From positions 266,926,897-266,990,896 of the forward strand of contig NC_090319.1 of the NCBI RefSeq assembly GCF_040869045.1: a stretch of DNA of 64,000 bases. The letters are read 5' to 3'. Both the position numbers and the translations under genes were made by a program. Source of the stretch: Eurosta solidaginis (Eukaryota > Arthropoda > Insecta > Diptera > Tephritidae). This document shows, one piece after another, positions 11,174 to 20,700 of this stretch. How positions within the stretch are numbered: position 1 is the first letter of the stretch; each line of letters opens with the position of its first letter. The notes below the pieces were generated by a model. That model had not been told where the DNA came from. It ran no database searches and worked only from the letters and a program-made list of their open reading frames with translations.

Positions 11174-11485
11174 GTTGATTGGAATCTGGTGCATTCCAAC
11201 AACGTAAAATACATGCTTTTTCATGAGTCACTGACCGGAATCGTATGCATTCCGGCAGTAAAATCTTATGGGTCAGGCATCGAGCTGATTGGAATCCGGT
11301 GCATTCCAACAACACAGGTCATGTTACTTTTTTATGCCTTGTGATGGCGTATCCTCATTACACTACTCTTAGCACTGCCGGATTCCCATGACATGCTGAT
11401 TGGAATCTTGTTGCATTCCAACAGGGAGATTGGAATCCACAGCATTCCGAAATCATGCTGAGCGGAATCTGATGCATTCCGCCAG
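11174..11485 (+). ncRNA. Array of six bulged-A hairpins in LINE 3' UTR
   Basis: Six inverted repeats of one design lie at 11174-11203, 11231-11258, 11286-11311, 11396-11424, 11430-11450 and 11458-11485. Each has a 7-bp upper stem ending in GGAAT/ATTCC and a 7-8 nt loop of form CNNN(U)GC or close to it. Five of the six also have a single unpaired A below the upper stem and a short lower stem (CTG/CAG or GTTG/CAAC). The stems covary: TTGGAAT/ATTCCAA in hairpins 1, 3 and 4, CCGGAAT/ATTCCGG in 2, GCGGAAT/ATTCCGC in 6. Hairpin 5 is degenerate, with a G-T pair and no clear lower stem. Compensatory change argues for selection on RNA structure, probably for binding the element's own protein or a host factor. 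Confidence 0.7.
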
Positions 11486-11725
11486 TATAAGATTTCGGCA
11501 TAAGATCTTATTTCTGCTCATATTTCTTATTATTATTATATTCTGAAATTAAATAGTAATGTTCATTAATATTTCTTTGTTTGTAATATAACATTGTTGA
11601 AATCTCGATATATCTTAAATTTTATCTTTTGAGTTGTATATTTATATATCTTTTATATTATGCAGTCGACCATAGTTTGTCGTCGACTTTAAATAATAAA
11701 TAAATAAATAAATAAATAAATAAAT

Positions 11726-13147
11726 GAAAGGTTTTAATGAGTATTTTAAAAGGGAGTGGGCTTTAGTTCCTCCTTTTTGAGATATTTCTATAAAGGTGGA
11801 CCAGGGTTGACTCTAGAATTTCTTTGTACGATATGGGTATCAAATTTAAAGGTAATAATGAGGGTTTGAAAAGGGAGTGGTGGTAGTTGTATATGTGAAG
11901 GCGTTTTCGAGATATCGACCAAAATGTGGACCAGGGTGACCCAGAACATCATCTGTCGCATGCCGATAATTTATTTATATATGTAATACCACGGACAGTA
12001 TTCCTGTCAAGATTCCAAAGGCTTTTGATTTCGCTTCTATTTAATATGGTAGGTGTCACACCCATTTTAAAATGTTTTTTTCTAAAGTTATATTTTGCGT
12101 CAGTAAACCAATCCAATTGCCATTATTATGGATTTTTTTTAATTTTTCGTAATTTTCGATATCGAAAAAGTGGGCGTGGTCATAGTCGGATTTCGGCCAT
12201 TTTTTATACCAATACAAAGTGAGTTCACGTAAGTACGTGAACTAAGTTTAGTAAATATATATCGATTTTTGCTCAATTTATCGTGTTAACGGCCGAGCGG
12301 AAGGACAGACGGTCGACTGTGTATAAAAACTGGGCGTGGCTTCAACCGTTTTCGCCTTTTTTCACAGAAAATAGTTATCGTCCTAGAATCTAAGCCCCTA
12401 CCAAATTTCACAAGGATTGGTACATTTTTATTCGACTTATGGCATTAAAAGTATACTGGACAAATTAAACGAGAAAGGGCGGAGCCACGCCCATTTTGAA
12501 ATTTTCTTTTATTTTTGTATTTTGTTGCACCATACCATTTCTGGAGTTGAATGTTGACATAATTTACTTATATACTGTAAAGTTTTATGAAGCATATATA
12601 TAGTAATAGGAGTAACGTTCCTGCCAAATTTCATCATGATATCTTCAACGACTGCCAAATTACAGCTTGCAAAACTTTTAAATTACCTTCTTTTAAAAGT
12701 AGGCGGCGCCACGCCCATTGTCCAAAAGTTTACTAATTTTCTATTCTGCGTCATAAGCTCAACTCTTATACCAAGTTTCGTCGCTTTATCCGCCTTTGGT
12801 AATGAATTATTGCACTTTTTGTGTTATTAGAAATTTTCAATATCGAAAAAGTGGGCTTGGTTGTATTCCGATTTCGTTATTTTAAATAGCGATCTGAGAT
12901 GAGTGCTCAGGAACCTACATACCAAATTTCATCAAGATACCTCCAAATTTACTCAAGTTATCGTGTTAAAGGGCAGACGGACGGACGGACGGACGGACAT
13001 GGCTCAATCAAATTTTTTTTTCCATACTGATGATTTTGATATATGGAAGTCTCTATCTATCTCGATTCCTTTATACCTGTACAACCAACCGTTATCCAAT
13101 CAAAGTTAATATACTCTGCGAGCTCTGCTCAACTGGGTATAAAAAAA
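11726..13147 (+). mobile_element. Right part of HINE-like copy C
   Basis: The sequence continues from 8849 after the LINE. It holds one or two more 130-bp monomers, the variant that contains GTAGTTGTATATGTGAAGGCG, and then the non-tandem modules. GTGGGCGTGGTCATAGTCGG lies near 12170, CTGGGCGTGGCTTC near 12330 and GTGGGCTTGGTTG near 12850. A (GGAC)n run lies near 12980, and the end is CTGGGTATAAAA. No coding sequence is present. Confidence 0.8.
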
Positions 13148-13970
13148 AGTTTGCTTTTCTAGTTTAGAGGCTTGCCACGAGATCCACTAAAGGAACTCCC
13201 TTCCTCCTAAAATACCCAATAAAATTGCTCACTTTACAGAATTGTAGGGCAATATTTTGGGTATTATTTATGGTAAAACTTAAAAGAGATTTGGTGAATA
13301 GCCCGCTTTTGCTTAGGAGGTTATATTATCCGTCCCCTTCCGGCCGTCGAGACATTTTCAACCACTTTTCTAAAGCACATCTAATTAAAACTTAGAAATA
13401 CGCCAACTTTCACGTTCTTTTTGCGGGGTTTTAACAAACTTTTAATCATATTGACACCTCTGTCTAGCTCTGCCTAATTAAAAAGATTAAACTTACAACC
13501 AAGAACGATTAAAAGTAGTATCTCGGACACATGGCTTGAAAATGCGTGCTTTCCACCCACCCATGGAGCGCATGCATAAATGCCGTTTGAAAATTTTACT
13601 GCGGTATCCGAAATCTCATCCATTGCAACGGCAACATAACTAACTGAACACCAATACATAAAGAGTTTGTAAATAATACAAACGTCACTGAAAATGTGTT
13701 TTGTAAAACTCAATAAATTTCGTCCGCTCTCGATCACTCGATTATGATCTGGTGTTTTGCTCGAAATCCCGTCCATTTCGAAAAGATATCCAACAATCAC
13801 TAATACATATAAATATTAATATTTGCTAGAGGTGGCATGCCAAAATATTAAAATTGCAATAAGGATAGTATGTATTTTAAAATAATCTTTCCAACCTTCC
13901 TGCAAGCTTCACTTTGGCGCTCGGAGTTCCATCCATTCCGACAATAAGTTCTCTGCTAAAACATAATTTA
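13148..13970. other. No gene seen
   Basis: Unique AT-rich sequence. A 108-residue open frame on the - strand (13474-13800) has no recognisable domain, and I do not support it as a gene. Confidence 0.5.
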
Positions 13971-13975
13971 ATTTG

Positions 13976-15072
13976 TTTTTAACACGCTTTTATTAGCTTG
14001 GCTTGTATGTAACGGAATCTTTGAGCCTAATTTTCACCGGTTTCTAGAAGTCTGATTAATTTGAAACTTTGCATACGTATCAAGGACCGATGACAATGCG
14101 TTAATGTGGTGGTGTGGTGACATAAGGTCAACGGCTAAGGTCAATTGGCCTTATTACCACTTTGAATGGACATAAGTTTGATTGCGACTTTGCACACGTA
14201 TCAAGGCTCGATGAAAATGCATTAATGTGATGGTGTGGTGACATAAGGTCAACTGGCTTTATTACCACTTTGAATGGACATAAGTTTGATTGAAACTTTG
14301 CACACGTATCAAGGCTCGATGACAATGCATTAATGTGATGGTGCGGTGACATAAGGTCAACGGACATAAGGTCAATTAGCCTTATTACCACTTTGAATGG
14401 CCATAAGTTTGATTGAAACTCTGCACACGTATCAAGGCTCGATGACAATGCAATAATGTGATGGTGTGGTGACATAAGGTCAACGGCCATAAGGTCAATT
14501 GGCGTTATTACCACTTTGAATGGCCATATGTTTCATTGAAACTTTGCACACGTATCAAGGCTCGATGACAATGCATTAATGTGATGGTGCGTTGACGTAA
14601 GGTCAACGGCTAAGGTCAATTGGCCTTATTACCACCTTGAATGGACATAAGTTTGATTGCGACTTTGCACACGTATCAAGGCTCGATGAAAATGCATTAA
14701 TGTGATGGTGTGGTGACATAAGGTCAACGGCCATAAGGTCAACGGCCATAAGGTCAATTGGCTTTATTACCACTTTGAATGGCCATAAGTTTGATTGAAA
14801 CTTTGCACACGTATCAAGGCTCGATGACAATGCAACAATGTGATGGTGGGGTGACATAAGGTTAACGGACATAAGGTCAGTTGAACTTATGACCATCCCA
14901 AATGACCATAGATTTGAAACCTTGCACATAATGCGAAGAACGCATTCCTTTATTAATGATAGAAGTGGATGCATGGCACATCTACGAAAGAGCACACTGG
15001 AGCCCTTTTTAACACGTTTTTATTAGCTTGGCCTGTATCTATCTATGTATCTATGTATGTATGTAACGGAAT
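13976..15072. repeat. 121-bp tandem array between direct repeats
   Basis: Seven diverged units with a spacing of 110-138 bp (usually 121-122) contain CACACGTATCAAGGCTCGAT (14193, 14303, 14425, 14547, 14668 and 14805, with a weaker first copy at 14071). Each unit also has ACATAAGGTCAACGG and TTACCACTTTGAATGG. The array is bracketed by direct repeats of AACACGCTTTTATTAGCTTGG with TATGTAACGGAATC at about 13979 and 15010; the second copy carries an extra CTATGTAT expansion. Long open frames on the - strand here are periodic peptides with no independent support. Confidence 0.8.
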
Positions 15073-15990
15073 CTGGAGTGGAGCCGAGAGCATCGGTAAT
15101 GCAGAGCTCCGAACTCCGTTGCACCATTTGAAGTATTTTAAGATAGGTACTTTTAGCTAGTGCAGGCCACCAGACCAAGGAACCATAAAGAAGAAACGGG
15201 CACACCATGGCTCTGTAAATCCAGTAGGTCATTTCAGGGGAGAATCCCCAGGAGGTGCCAATTGCCCTCTTGCAGGTGAACAGCTCTGCTGCTGCCTTCT
15301 TGGATCGGTCCACTATATGGTCACTCCATAATAACTTCCTATCGAGAATGATTACCAAATACTTGAATTGATCGCTAAAGGCTAAGAACGTACCCCCAAT
15401 TCTTGGCGGTGTAAGATTTGGTCCTTTGTAACTCCTCGTGAAGAGGACAAGCTCGGTTTTATCCGGGTTGACTTCCAAACCTATGGTGGGTTGGACTCCT
15501 GGAGCAGCTCCAGGATGTCAGCTGGGTCCGTTGGCGTCACTGGAACCCAGGCTCTAGCCCTTGGTCGTGAGGGGATATCACGCGCCTCCACTACCTTGAG
15601 GCGCGCGCCCGGATATACCACACCTATCAGCGTGAGGGCGGCCCTATAGAGGTTCACCGACCTGGGGTCGTCACAGGCAATTAGCTTGACATTGCCCAGG
15701 AACCACCCTGCATCGGTGTAAGATGGCGTTTGACCAGGGTTGTCTTTCTTAACCTTAACGGCCACCGCAGCGAGCGCGGCCTCGATCCACTGTCACTGTT
15801 GTTTCCGGATCCTGCCATCTTCGCTGCTCTCGTCTATAATGCCAATGATTTGCCGACCCTCGGCAATTTCAGCGAAAGACCGCGTCCAGCCTCCCTGCGT
15901 CTTGGCCCTTTTCGGTGCCGTGGGGTTGGATTCATCCACGGACCGCTGGCGTTTCGAGGTTTCATCACTCTCGACTATAACTTTTAAATT
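15073..15990 (-). pseudogene. LOA/I-like LINE, ORF1 joined to RT by internal deletion
   Basis: Reading the - strand, 15990-15481 gives an ORF1 (Gag-like) segment. It has a basic KRQRSVDESNP region, then RSFAEIAEGRQIIGIID, one stop, and ARAWVPVTPTDPADILELL. At 15480 it passes straight into the late reverse transcriptase region of ORF2: NPDKTELVLFTRSY, then FKYLVIILDRKLLWSDHI, then AAAELFTCKRAIG, ending LCITDALGSTP at about 15075. The endonuclease and the RT catalytic core are missing, so an internal deletion joined the two ORFs. The motif style fits the LOA/I group with RNase H. It is non-functional. Confidence 0.75.
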
Positions 15991-16002
15991 ACTTTAAAAA
16001 AT

Positions 16003-16497
16003 TAAAAATAAATAATAGTTTAAAAAAACTAAAAAAACACGCTTTTATTGCTAACCGAACTAAAAAATAGAAAATAATTTTCAATTAAAAAAGTTTATAT
16101 AAAAGCAGTAGAAGGTTAAACAATCATTTATAGTTAATCACCTCAAAATAAAATTATTATAAAATTTAAGTTATTAACAGAATAATTTAATTCACTGTAA
16201 AAAGCGTGGGGTGCTTGATATTGAATGTTACAATCATTATATTGGCAACTATCTGAGAGGAAAGATATGAAATGTAGTCAAATGCACCCCACGCTTTTTA
16301 TTGTGAATTAAATTATTCTGTTAATAACTTAAATTTTATTATAATTTTATTTTGAGGTGATTAACTATATATGATTGTTTGACCTTCTACTACTGTTATA
16401 TAAACTCTTTTTAATTGAAAATTATTTTCTATTTTTTAGTTCGGTTAGCTATAAAAGCGTGTTTTTTTAGTTTTTTTAAACTAATATTTATTTTCTA
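16003..16497. mobile_element. Foldback (hairpin) MITE
   Basis: Two arms of about 212 bp (16003-16214 and 16284-16497) are inverted copies of high identity around a 69-bp loop. Inner arm ends read AAAGCGTGGGGTGC and GCACCCCACGCTTT. Outer parts carry AAACACGCTTTTAT and TAGTTCGGTTAGC. No coding sequence is present. A transcript would fold into one long duplex, so it could be a source of small RNAs in flies; that is a possibility, not something shown here. Part of the outer arm (AACACGCTTTTATT) also occurs at 13979 and, with one change, at 15010. Confidence 0.85.
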
Positions 16498-16581
16498 AGC
16501 CAATCTTGTTAATTTATTGCTTATACTTAATATTACAACACAAGTAGTTTGTAAGGTTTTTAATCTGTAGATTAAATAGAA

Positions 16582-17475
16582 ACAAGTAAGGAAGGCTAAG
16601 TTCGGGTGTAACCGAACACTACATACTCAGCTGCCAAATTACAGCTTACAAAACTTTAAATTAAAAAAAAAATAAAAAAATAAATGTAAGGCGCGATAAC
16701 CTCCGAAGAGATCTAAGGCCAAGCTTCTCTACCAATTTGCGTCGTGCTCCTCTTGATTTTCCCCACAAATTGGCCGGACGGGACCTACATGTTTCATGCC
16801 GACCCCGAACGGCATCTGCAAGGCAGTTGAGTTTTCACTGAGAGCTTTTCATGGCAGAAATACACCCGGAGCGCTTGCCAAACACTGCCGAGGGGCGACC
16901 CCGCTTAGAAAAATTTTCTTCTAATTTAAAACCCTTATTTCTAAAATTTTGATGTTGCTTTGCCCGGGGTTCGAACCCAGGGCATACGGTGTGGTAGGCG
17001 GAGCACGCTACCATCACACGACCGTGGCCGCCAAAAAAAACTTTAAATTAGCTTCTTTTAAAAGTCGGCGGTGTCACACCCATTGTCCAAAACTTTTCTA
17101 ATTTCAAATTCTGCGTCATAAGGTCAACCCACCTACCAAGTTTCATCGCTTTATCCGTCTTTGGTAATGAATTATCGCACTTTTTCGGTTTTTCAATATC
17201 GAAAAAGTGGGCGTTGTAAGGAAATCGGACCTTCATTTTAAATAGAGATCTGAGATAAGTGCCCAGGAATTTTCGTACCAAATTGTATTAAAATTTACTG
17301 GAGTTATCGTTTTTACAAAGAGACGGATGGAAGGATGGACATGGCTAAATGAATTTCTTTTTTGCCCAGATCTTTTTGATGTATAAAAGTCTATATCTAT
17401 CTCGATTAGTTTATGCCGTTACGGGTACCGTTATGCGAACAAAATTAATATACTTGTGAGCTCTGCTCAGTATTA
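16582..17475 (+). mobile_element. HINE-like copy D, deleted, with nested SINE
   Basis: The left end is intact: CAAGTAAGGAAGG and the GTTCGG-GTGTAA-CCGAAC loop. It jumps from ACTCAGCTGCC straight to the last two modules, so about 1 kb of the middle is gone. The last module (GTGGGCGTTG at 17207) and the CTGCTCAG end near 17470 remain. A tRNA-derived SINE interrupts it at 16664-17036. Confidence 0.75.
16664..17036 (-). mobile_element. tRNA-derived SINE, copy 1
   Basis: On the - strand the element starts GGCGGCCACGG. It has a tRNA-like head with GTGATGGTAGCGTGC (A-box position) and the intact B box GGGTTCGAACCCC (about 16970-16982). The body of about 280 bp carries GGGGTCGCCCCTCGGCAG and GCCGTTCGG. 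It ends in an A/T-rich tail after AGGTTATCGCGCC. A perfect 14-bp target duplication, AAAACTTTAAATTA, flanks it (16650-16663 and 17037-17050). This is the best-preserved internal polymerase III promoter among the copies here. Confidence 0.9.
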
Positions 17476-17479
17476 TACG

Positions 17480-17670
17480 TCTTCATTAAAAATTTTCCTA
17501 TTTGTTATCCAAAAGTTACCAATTTGTTATTAGACTGTTATAAATTTGCTAACGGCGTGTTATCGAAACAGTTGACCATTTCTTATCAAAAGGTCATCGA
17601 TTTGCTATCGAAAAGTTAAACATTTTTTAACGAGGACTCATCGGTTAGTTATAAATCAGACACTAATATA
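17480..17670. repeat. Degenerate TTATCG short-period satellite
   Basis: The words TTGTTATC, TTATCGAAA and AAAAGTTA recur every 12-30 bp with heavy divergence. The same family appears at 36590-37000 and 54390-55290, and in the opposite orientation (CGATAAC) at 19880-20040, on the other side of the LTR. Confidence 0.55.
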
Positions 17671-17680
17671 ACTTGAATAT

Positions 17681-19865
17681 TGTTACAAATTTTGGGAAAT
17701 TCTGCTCATTTTTGCACCTTCTGCTAACTTTCGAATCGCTGAACCTTCGAGTAAATAGCTCCAATATTGAGTATTTCAAAGTGGCTTTTATTTAGGCTAC
17801 TTTGGGAGTAGTGCAGTTATACTTTATTATGACGTACTTCATAAAAGCATGTTTAAATCAAACTGATTAGTTATTCCTCAGCTTGCGCTGCTTTTATACA
17901 CTCTGTTGTCTCGTTCGCATATTTCTCTTAAGGTTTAGACTTTTCACGAACATTAACAGTTGTATCGCGTACTTGGTTCTTTAGCTATATGCGTGTGTAT
18001 GTGTGAGTAACAATTTCTGCTCTTAGCTGATGACTTCATGTGTGTATGTGAGATATCACTTCACTTCGAGCTGCTGGTTATGTGTGTGGAATATTCTTCC
18101 TTGCCTTCTATTCGAATATGTGCGTCTGCTTGCTATTTTTATACACAGCTAAGCAGAGCTCCAAGAGTATATTAACTTCGTTCGCATAACGGTAATCCGT
18201 AACGGCATAAACTAGTCGAGATAGATATGGACTTCTATATATCAAAATTGTCTGGGTGAAAAAAGAAATTCATTTAGCCATGTCCGTCCGTCCGCCTGTA
18301 AACACGATAACTTGAGTAAATTTTGAGGTATCTTGATGAAATTTGGTACGTAGGTTCCTGGGCGCTCATCTCAGATCGCTATTGAAAATGAACGACATCG
18401 GACTACAACCACGCCCACTTATTCGATATCGAAAATTTCGAAAAACTGAAAAAGTGCGACAATTCATTACCAAAGACGGATAAAGCGATGAAACTTCGTA
18501 GGTGCGTTGACGCAAAATAGAAAATTATAAAAATTTTGGACAATGGGCGTGGCGCCGCCCACTTTTAAAAGAAGGTAATTTAAAATTTTGCAAGCTGTAA
18601 TTTGGCAGTCGTTGAAGATTTCATGATTAAATTTGGTAGGCACGTTAGTCCTATTACTGTATGTGTGCTAAATAAATTTAGCGAAATCGGATGAAGAACA
18701 CGCCTACTTTAAAAAAAAAAATTTTTTTTAAAGTCAAATTTTACCAAAAATTTTAATATCTTTACAGTATAAAAGTAAATTATGTCAACATTCGACTCCA
18801 GTAATGATATGGTGCAACAAAATACAAAGATAAAAGAAAATTTCAAAATGAGTGTAACTCCGCCCTTTTTCATTTAATTCGTCTAGAATACTTTTAATGC
18901 CATAAGACGAACAAAATTTACCAAGCCTTGTGAAATTTGGTAGGGCCATAGATTCTACGACGATAACTGTTTTCTGTGAAAACGGGCGAAATCGGTTGAA
19001 GCCACGCCCAGTTTTTATACACGTATGTCCTTCCGCTCGGCCGTTACCACGATAACTTGAGAAAGAAACGCTATATCTTAACTAAACTTAGTTCACGTAC
19101 TTATCTGAAGTCAATATATCTTGGTATAAAATATGGGTGAAATCCGACTATGACCACGCCCACTTTTCCGATATCGAAAATTACGAAAAATGAAAAAAAA
19201 AAATGCCATAATTCTGTACCAAATATGAAAAAAGAGATGAAACATGGTAATTGGATTGGTTTTTTGAGGCAAAATATAAACTTAGAAAAAACTTTGTAAA
19301 ATGGGTGTGATACCTACCATATTAAGTAGAAGAAAATCAAAAAGTTCTGCAGGGCGAAAAAAAAACCCTTGAAATCTTGGCAGGAATACTGTTCGTGGTA
19401 TGACATATATAAATAAATTAGCGATACCCGACAGAAGATGTTCTGGGTCACCCTGGTCCACATTTTGGTCGGTATCTCGAAAACGCCTTCACATATACAA
19501 CTAAGGGCTACTCACTTTTAAAACCCCCATTAGTACTTTTTATTTGATACCCATATCGTAAAAACACATTCTAGAGTCACCCCTGGTCCACCCTTATTGC
19601 GATATCTTGAAAAGGCGTTCACCTATAGAACTAAGGTCCACTAAGTTTTAAATAATCATTAACACCTTTCATTTGATACACATTTCATACAAACACATTC
19701 CAGGGTTACCCTAGGTTCATTTTGCTAAATGGTGATTTTCCCTTATTTTGTATCCAAAGCTCTCAGCTGAGTATGTAATGTTCGGTTACACCCGAACTTA
19801 GCTTTCCTTACTAGTTGTTGTTGTGATTATTTGCTAAGAGCATAATGATGTCAACATTCACCACA
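17681..19865 (-). mobile_element. Gypsy-type solo LTR, interrupted
   Basis: The ends are TGTTACAAAT and CACCACA, flanked by the 4-bp duplication ATAT (17677-17680 and 19866-19869), as in Gypsy-group insertions. The LTR itself is about 500 bp (17681-18135 plus 19815-19865) and matches the solo LTR at 29655-30146. On the - strand it contains TATAAAAGCAGCGCAAGC as promoter and AATAAA-like sequence downstream, which sets the orientation. A HINE-like copy sits inside it. No internal retroelement genes remain, so LTR-LTR recombination removed them. Confidence 0.8.
18136..19814 (-). mobile_element. HINE-like copy E, nested in the solo LTR
   Basis: A full-length inverted copy runs from TTTTTATACACAGCTAAGC through the modules (complement of GTGGGCGTGG at about 18413, 18545, 19010 and 19155) and two 130-bp monomers. 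It ends with GGTTACACCCGAACTTAGC and CCTTACTAG. It inserted into the solo LTR and is therefore younger than that LTR insertion. At the loop end the flank is TTG, fitting the TT target rule of this family. Confidence 0.85.
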
Positions 19866-19869
19866 ATAT

Positions 19870-20045
19870 AAAAACACTGACACATGTGTAACCTGTGGAT
19901 AACAAGCCGATGAGAAACCAATAAAAATTGATTAGACAACTAGCCTGTAACAAACCGATAACTCCACGATCATAACTTGTTATCGATTATAACACAATAA
20001 TATGTTGGTATCGATTCTAACCGAGAAGAAGCCTACTAAGCTCGT
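19870..20045. repeat. Degenerate CGATAAC short-period satellite
   Basis: The words GATAACAA, CCGATAAC and TTATCGATT recur with divergence. This is the same vocabulary as 17480-17670 in reverse complement. I could not align the two stretches base for base. Confidence 0.45.
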
Positions 20046-20214
20046 CTCAAAAACCCAAAATTGTTTTGGGTATGGTAAAGTTATCTCTGCTGTGATTCAA
20101 CTTCAACCCCTGGGCAAGCTCTACTTAATTTAAAATATTGGTTTTCGAGTTGCACATGAAATTTGGCACAGAGATAATGTATCACCTTCTAAGACTTTCT
20201 ACCTGAGTGTTGCC

Positions 20215-20700
20215 AATCAGAATGTTTCACAAGGTTGGCACCTATTCGAAATTAAAAAAAAAATTGCATAAGATATGGGTATCGAACGAAAGGTATTTCA
20301 CTCCGCATTACAACAGGGACATTTTTGAGTAGGGTTGCCATTTAGGGTTGCCATCTATTCGAAATTAAAAAAAATTGCATGAGATATGCCGATATGGGTA
20401 TCAAACGAAAGTTATTTCACTCCGCATTACAATAGGAACATTTTTGAGTAGGGTTGCCACTTAGGGTTGCCACCTATTCGAAATAAAAAAAATTGCATGA
20501 ATATGCCGATATGGGTATCAAACGAAAGGTATTTCACTCCGCATTACAATAGGGAAATTTTTGAGTAGGGTTTCCACCTATTCCAAATTAAAAAAATTGC
20601 ATGGGATATGCCGATATGGGTATCAAACGAAAGGTATTTCACTCCGCATTACAATAGGGACATTTTTGATTAGGGTTGCCATTTATGGTTGGGGTAGTTA
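20215..20700. repeat. 118-bp tandem array, about four units
   Basis: Units contain TTCACTCCGCATTACAA (20297, 20416, 20533 and 20638), TTTTTGAGTAGGGTTGCCA, CACCTATTCGAAATTAAAAA and GATATGGGTATCAAACGAAA. The last word also closes every monomer of the 130-bp HINE-like array, although the rest of the unit is unrelated. Confidence 0.85.

Larger units (their letters stand above)
8850..11725 (+). mobile_element. 5'-truncated non-LTR retrotransposon (LINE)
   Basis: The element comprises part of ORF2 (8850-11048), a structured 3' UTR (11049-11690) and a TAAA-type microsatellite tail (about 11690-11725). Its ends are exact because it splits a known repeat monomer. AAAT lies at both junctions and may be a short target duplication or tail overlap. 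The absence of ORF1 and of the endonuclease start shows 5' truncation, the usual result of target-primed reverse transcription. Confidence 0.85.
7141..13147 (+). mobile_element. HINE-like element copy C, split by a LINE
   Basis: The element is present as 7141-8849 and 11726-13147. The left part is about 13 tandem monomers of 129-130 bp. The right part holds the last monomers, the modules starting GTGGGCGTGG, and the end motif CTGCTCAACTGGGTATAAAA. The CAAGTAAGGAAGG end is missing, and the array abuts the Jockey-type fragment directly. The break at 8849 falls inside the word GTATCAAAT-GAAAGG of a monomer, and that word resumes at 11726. This proves that the intervening LINE is a later insertion. 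Confidence 0.85.

Noticed and set aside
14128..14995. Two open frames of 128 and 130 residues on the - strand
   Set aside because: They are periodic peptides produced by the 121-bp tandem array.
16960..17000. Possible tRNA gene from the intact B box
   Set aside because: It is the head of a SINE with tail and target duplication, not a free tRNA gene.
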